64,000 nt of DNA, taken from NCBI GenBank assembly GCA_913057205.1, contig CAJXNO010000014.1, positions 1 to 64,000 of the forward strand. The letters are read 5' to 3'. The position numbers and the translations under genes are program-made. Positions 62,325 through 64,000 of this stretch are shown here, one piece after another. The first letter of the stretch is position 1; each line of letters begins with the position of its first letter. This DNA is from an uncultured Flavobacteriales bacterium (GTDB lineage: Bacteria; Bacteroidota; Bacteroidia; Flavobacteriales_G; Salibacteraceae). The notes under the pieces were generated by a model. It was not told the DNA's origin, searched no databases, and saw only the letters and a program-made list of their open reading frames with translations.

Positions 62325-62383
62325 TTGATTGACCACTTGGTCAATCAAAGATTACTTCTACCTTTGACCGGTCGTTCAATCAA
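62325..62383 (+). promoter_or_regulatory. TetR operators (two inverted repeats)
   Basis: O1 is TTGATTGACCA-ct-TGGTCAATCAA (62325-62348), a perfect 11-bp inverted repeat covering the -33 box. O2 is TTGACCGGTCGTTCAATCAA (62364-62383), sharing TTGACC and TCAATCAA with O1, starting in the -7 box and covering the transcript start. The placement predicts direct repression of the TetR-LolA-like operon by its own regulator. Confidence 0.75.
62337..62366 (+). promoter_or_regulatory. Promoter of TetR operon
   Basis: TTGG (62337-62340) and TACCTTTG (62359-62366), 22 bases start to start, match the Bacteroidota promoter. The start would lie near 62372, about 15 bases before the ATG. Confidence 0.65.
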
Positions 62384-62386
62384 AAA

Positions 62387-62968
62387 ATGTCACCACGCAC
62401 CACCGAGCAATACGAGGCTATTCGCAAAGAGCGCAGCACGGCAATCCTAGATGCCGCCTTATACGTCTTTGCAGAACAAGGCTATCATTCGTCTTCCGTA
62501 GCCGCCATCGCTAAGCGGGCAGGGGTGTCAAAGGGACTGCTCTACAACTACTTCTCCAGTAAGGAGGAAGTACTGAAGCGATTGATGCACGACCTCGTGG
62601 ATTACGCCTTGGAGGTGCTCGAGATCGAGCACATGGATCAGCTCACCGATGAACGTTTCGAGCAGATCATCGCGAAGAGCATAGACATTCCCCTTCAACA
62701 GCCACAACGATGGAAGCTCTTCATGAGCCTCTCCATGCAGCAGGATGTAACCGAGCTCATGCTCCGAGAAGTGCTTGGACGGTTTGCGCCCTACATGCAG
62801 GCCCTTTCTACCTACTTCGCAGCGAAGGGATACGATGATCCGATAGCTATGATGCGTGTGTTCTCCGCACTCCTGGATGGGGTTCAGATGCACTGCTTGT
62901 TAGATCCGGAGAACTTCCCAGCAGAGAAAGCCAAAGAATTTTTAATACAGCAATTCGTCAAACAATGA
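62387..62968 (+). CDS. TetR/AcrR-family repressor
   Basis: A 193-residue regulator. N-terminal helix-turn-helix: STAILDAALYVFAEQGYHSS (18-37), then VAAIAKRAGVSKGLLYNYFS (39-58), the canonical TetR DNA-binding helices. An all-helical C-terminal ligand domain ends PAEKAKEFLIQQFVKQ. Two operators sit over its promoter. Its stop overlaps the start of the LolA-like gene (62965-62968), so both respond to the same ligand. In other Bacteroidota this pair often continues with a transporter gene; here it does not. Confidence 0.92.
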   Translation: MSPRTTEQYEAIRKERSTAILDAALYVFAEQGYHSSSVAAIAKRAGVSKGLLYNYFSSKEEVLKRLMHDLVDYALEVLEIEHMDQLTDERFEQIIAKSIDIPLQQPQRWKLFMSLSMQQDVTELMLREVLGRFAPYMQALSTYFAAKGYDDPIAMMRVFSALLDGVQMHCLLDPENFPAEKAKEFLIQQFVKQ

Positions 62969-63717
62969 CCACCAGATCAACCACCACCTTACTACTCGCC
63001 TTTCTTTTCACTTTTACAGCTTTTGCCCAGGATGCCAAGGAGATCATTCGAAAGGCTGAAGAAAAGATGCGCGGCAAGGAATCCGCCTACATGGAAATGA
63101 CCATTGAGGTGGTTCGTCCGAAATGGACGCGCACCATGGCACTCAAAAGCTGGAGCAAAGGAGATGACAAAAGCCTGATGGTCTTGACCGCGCCGGCAAA
63201 GGACCAGGGCACGGCCTTCCTGAAGCGAGAAAAAGAGGTTTGGAACTGGGTGCCGAGCATTGAGCGCTCCATCAAAATGCCGCCCAGTATGATGATGCAA
63301 AGCTGGATGGGCACCGACCTCAGCAACGATGACCTCGTGCGTGAATCCTCGAACGTCACCGACTACACCCACAAGCTCGCCGGAGATTCTACCATCGATG
63401 GACGTAAATGCTGGAAGGTTATCCTTACCCCAAAGCCCGACGCGCCGGTGGTATGGGGAAAGGTCGTGGCTTTCGTAGACCAGGAACACTATGTGCAACT
63501 CAAGGCAGAACAGTACGATGAAGACGGGTTCATGGTCAACAAGATGATCGGAAGCGACATCAAAACCATGGATGGTGTAACCCTCGCGTCACGGTTGGAG
63601 TTGATCCCAGTAGAAAAGGATGGCCACAAAACCGTAATGATCATCGATGACATCAAGTTCAATGAACCCTACGAGGATGGGTTTTTTACGGTTCAGAATA
63701 TGAAAAGAATTAGGTAG
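62965..63717 (+). CDS. LolA-like outer-membrane lipoprotein-sorting protein
   Basis: A 250-residue periplasmic protein. Signal peptide about MTTRSTTTLLLAFLFTFTAF with cleavage after AQ. The body is of the LolA/LolB-like fold used by proteins linked to RND or MMPL exporters: KEIIRKAEEKMRGKESAYME, MKLSWSKGD-type strands, FLKREKEVWNWVPSIERSIK, MPPSMMMQSWMGTDLSNDDL and VNKMIGSDIKTMDGVTLASR. It is thought to carry hydrophobic cargo in a beta-barrel half-pipe. Co-translated with the TetR repressor. The expected exporter partner is not the next gene, which is separated by repeat DNA. Confidence 0.82.
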   Translation: MTTRSTTTLLLAFLFTFTAFAQDAKEIIRKAEEKMRGKESAYMEMTIEVVRPKWTRTMALKSWSKGDDKSLMVLTAPAKDQGTAFLKREKEVWNWVPSIERSIKMPPSMMMQSWMGTDLSNDDLVRESSNVTDYTHKLAGDSTIDGRKCWKVILTPKPDAPVVWGKVVAFVDQEHYVQLKAEQYDEDGFMVNKMIGSDIKTMDGVTLASRLELIPVEKDGHKTVMIIDDIKFNEPYEDGFFTVQNMKRIR

Positions 63718-63770
63718 CTAGAGCTAGCTTCTAGCCGCTGGCTGCTGGCTGCTAGCTAGGCTTCTGACGG
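63716..63770. repeat. AGCTAG/CTGGCTGCT repeat before four-helix gene
   Basis: TAGCTAGAGCTAGCTTCTAG, CCGCTGGCTGCTGGCTGC and TAGCTAGGCTTCTGACGG form a low-complexity run of the family seen at 0.3, 4.1, 14.8, 50.8 and 54.1 kb. It begins at the stop of the LolA-like gene and ends 23 bases before the four-helix-bundle ATG. Confidence 0.7.
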
Positions 63771-63792
63771 TTAGTACATAAGTGTGTAGAAA

Positions 63793-64000
63793 ATGAGAAA
63801 CTTCAAGAATTATACGATTTGGGAGGACGCGATGAGTGTTTGTGAAAGCTGTTTTCGATTGATCGATGGTCTGCCCAATTAGGAGAAGTGGGGATTGCGT
63901 AGTCAGATGTCTCGCGCAGCTGTATCCATTCCTTCCAACATCGCCGAGGGATCCGCCCGGGAGTCTGACCAAGAATTCAAACGCTACTTAGAGATCGCCT
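63793..64000 (+). pseudogene. Four-helix-bundle (S23-like) protein, in-frame TAG, cut by window edge
   Basis: ATG 63793 opens MRNFKNYTIWEDAMSVCESC, FRLIDGLPN, then TAG (63880-63882), then [20 protein letters not shown] and [19 protein letters not shown] to the edge. This is the bS23/TIGR02436 four-helix-bundle family, whose core reads P-x(2)E(K/R)yGL..Q.rRAa.SiP.NIAEG. The stop falls in a single codon of an otherwise perfect match. These proteins are encoded by 23S rRNA intervening sequences in some bacteria and scattered widely, often near repeats, in Bacteroidota. The right end is outside the window, so whether more lesions exist is unknown. Confidence 0.78.

Overview
The window is from a member of the Bacteroidota, most likely an uncultured Flavobacteriales. 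Evidence: several secreted proteins end in the type A sorting signal of the type IX secretion system (T9SS). The large insert-containing form of IspG and lineage-typical families (IPExxxVDY, HYC_CC_PP, DUF502, a TetR-like/ABC1 kinase pair) are present. The tRNA genes do not encode CCA, and promoters have the Bacteroidota -7 box TAnnTTTG. Gene density is high and both strands are used. There are no rRNA genes, no CRISPR array and no recognisable prophage.

Layout. 0-9.5 kb: a cut secreted protein, an ABC1-family kinase with a TetR-like partner, a lone HNH nuclease of the phosphorothioate-sensing type between two repeat-rich spacers, a DEAD-box helicase with a long leader and a small RRM protein, a GreA/B-like factor coupled to an RluF-like pseudouridine synthase, and two envelope proteins. 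9.5-12.6 kb: two T9SS cargo proteins. 12.6-19.5 kb: phenylacetate catabolism genes paaC, D, G, H, I, J without paaA, B or E, interrupted by dacB. 19.5-25.7 kb: the GTPases era and der, a three-gene metal-linked module (HYC_CC_PP protein, secreted HMA protein, TonB-dependent receptor) and a lipid kinase. 25.8-31.1 kb: a decayed stretch of lipoprotein and T9SS genes carrying in-frame stops, around alkB and a glycosyltransferase. 31.2-36.7 kb: core metabolism (pyk, rnc, fabF, acpP, purN) and an iodotyrosine-deiodinase-like flavoprotein. 36.8-39.8 kb: an NhaP/SOS1-like antiporter with a His-rich front and a cNMP-binding tail. 39.8-48.4 kb: two tRNA-Val genes, each followed by a terminator and a structured repeat array; between them lie two GH17-like glycosidases, a POT transporter, and a junction where half a pirin gene meets half a BNR-repeat gene at a palindrome; then ispG. 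48.5-54.1 kb: a five-PKD T9SS protein, a SOUL protein, an EamA/DUF502 pair and an Lrp-type regulator. 54.6-59.7 kb: a tight operon whose UbiA-type prenyltransferase resembles polyprenyl-phosphate phosphoribosyltransferases, with a HAD phosphatase, a membrane GT-C-like protein and a methyltransferase. 59.7-64 kb: an ABC-F protein, a CxxCH T9SS protein, a TetR regulator with visible operators, a LolA-like protein and a broken four-helix-bundle gene at the right edge.

The strongest leads are (1) the 54.6-59.7 kb operon, which looks like a polyprenyl-phosphoribose (mycobacterial DPPR-like) sugar-donor pathway; (2) the repeat arrays trailing both tRNA-Val genes; (3) a dispersed repeat family whose hairpin stems change sequence but keep pairing, and which brackets the lone HNH nuclease in inverted orientation; and (4) the cluster of genes broken by TAA/TAG stops. 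The pirin/BNR junction at 44.49 kb may be a real rearrangement or an assembly/amplification chimera and should be tested before anything is built on that locus.
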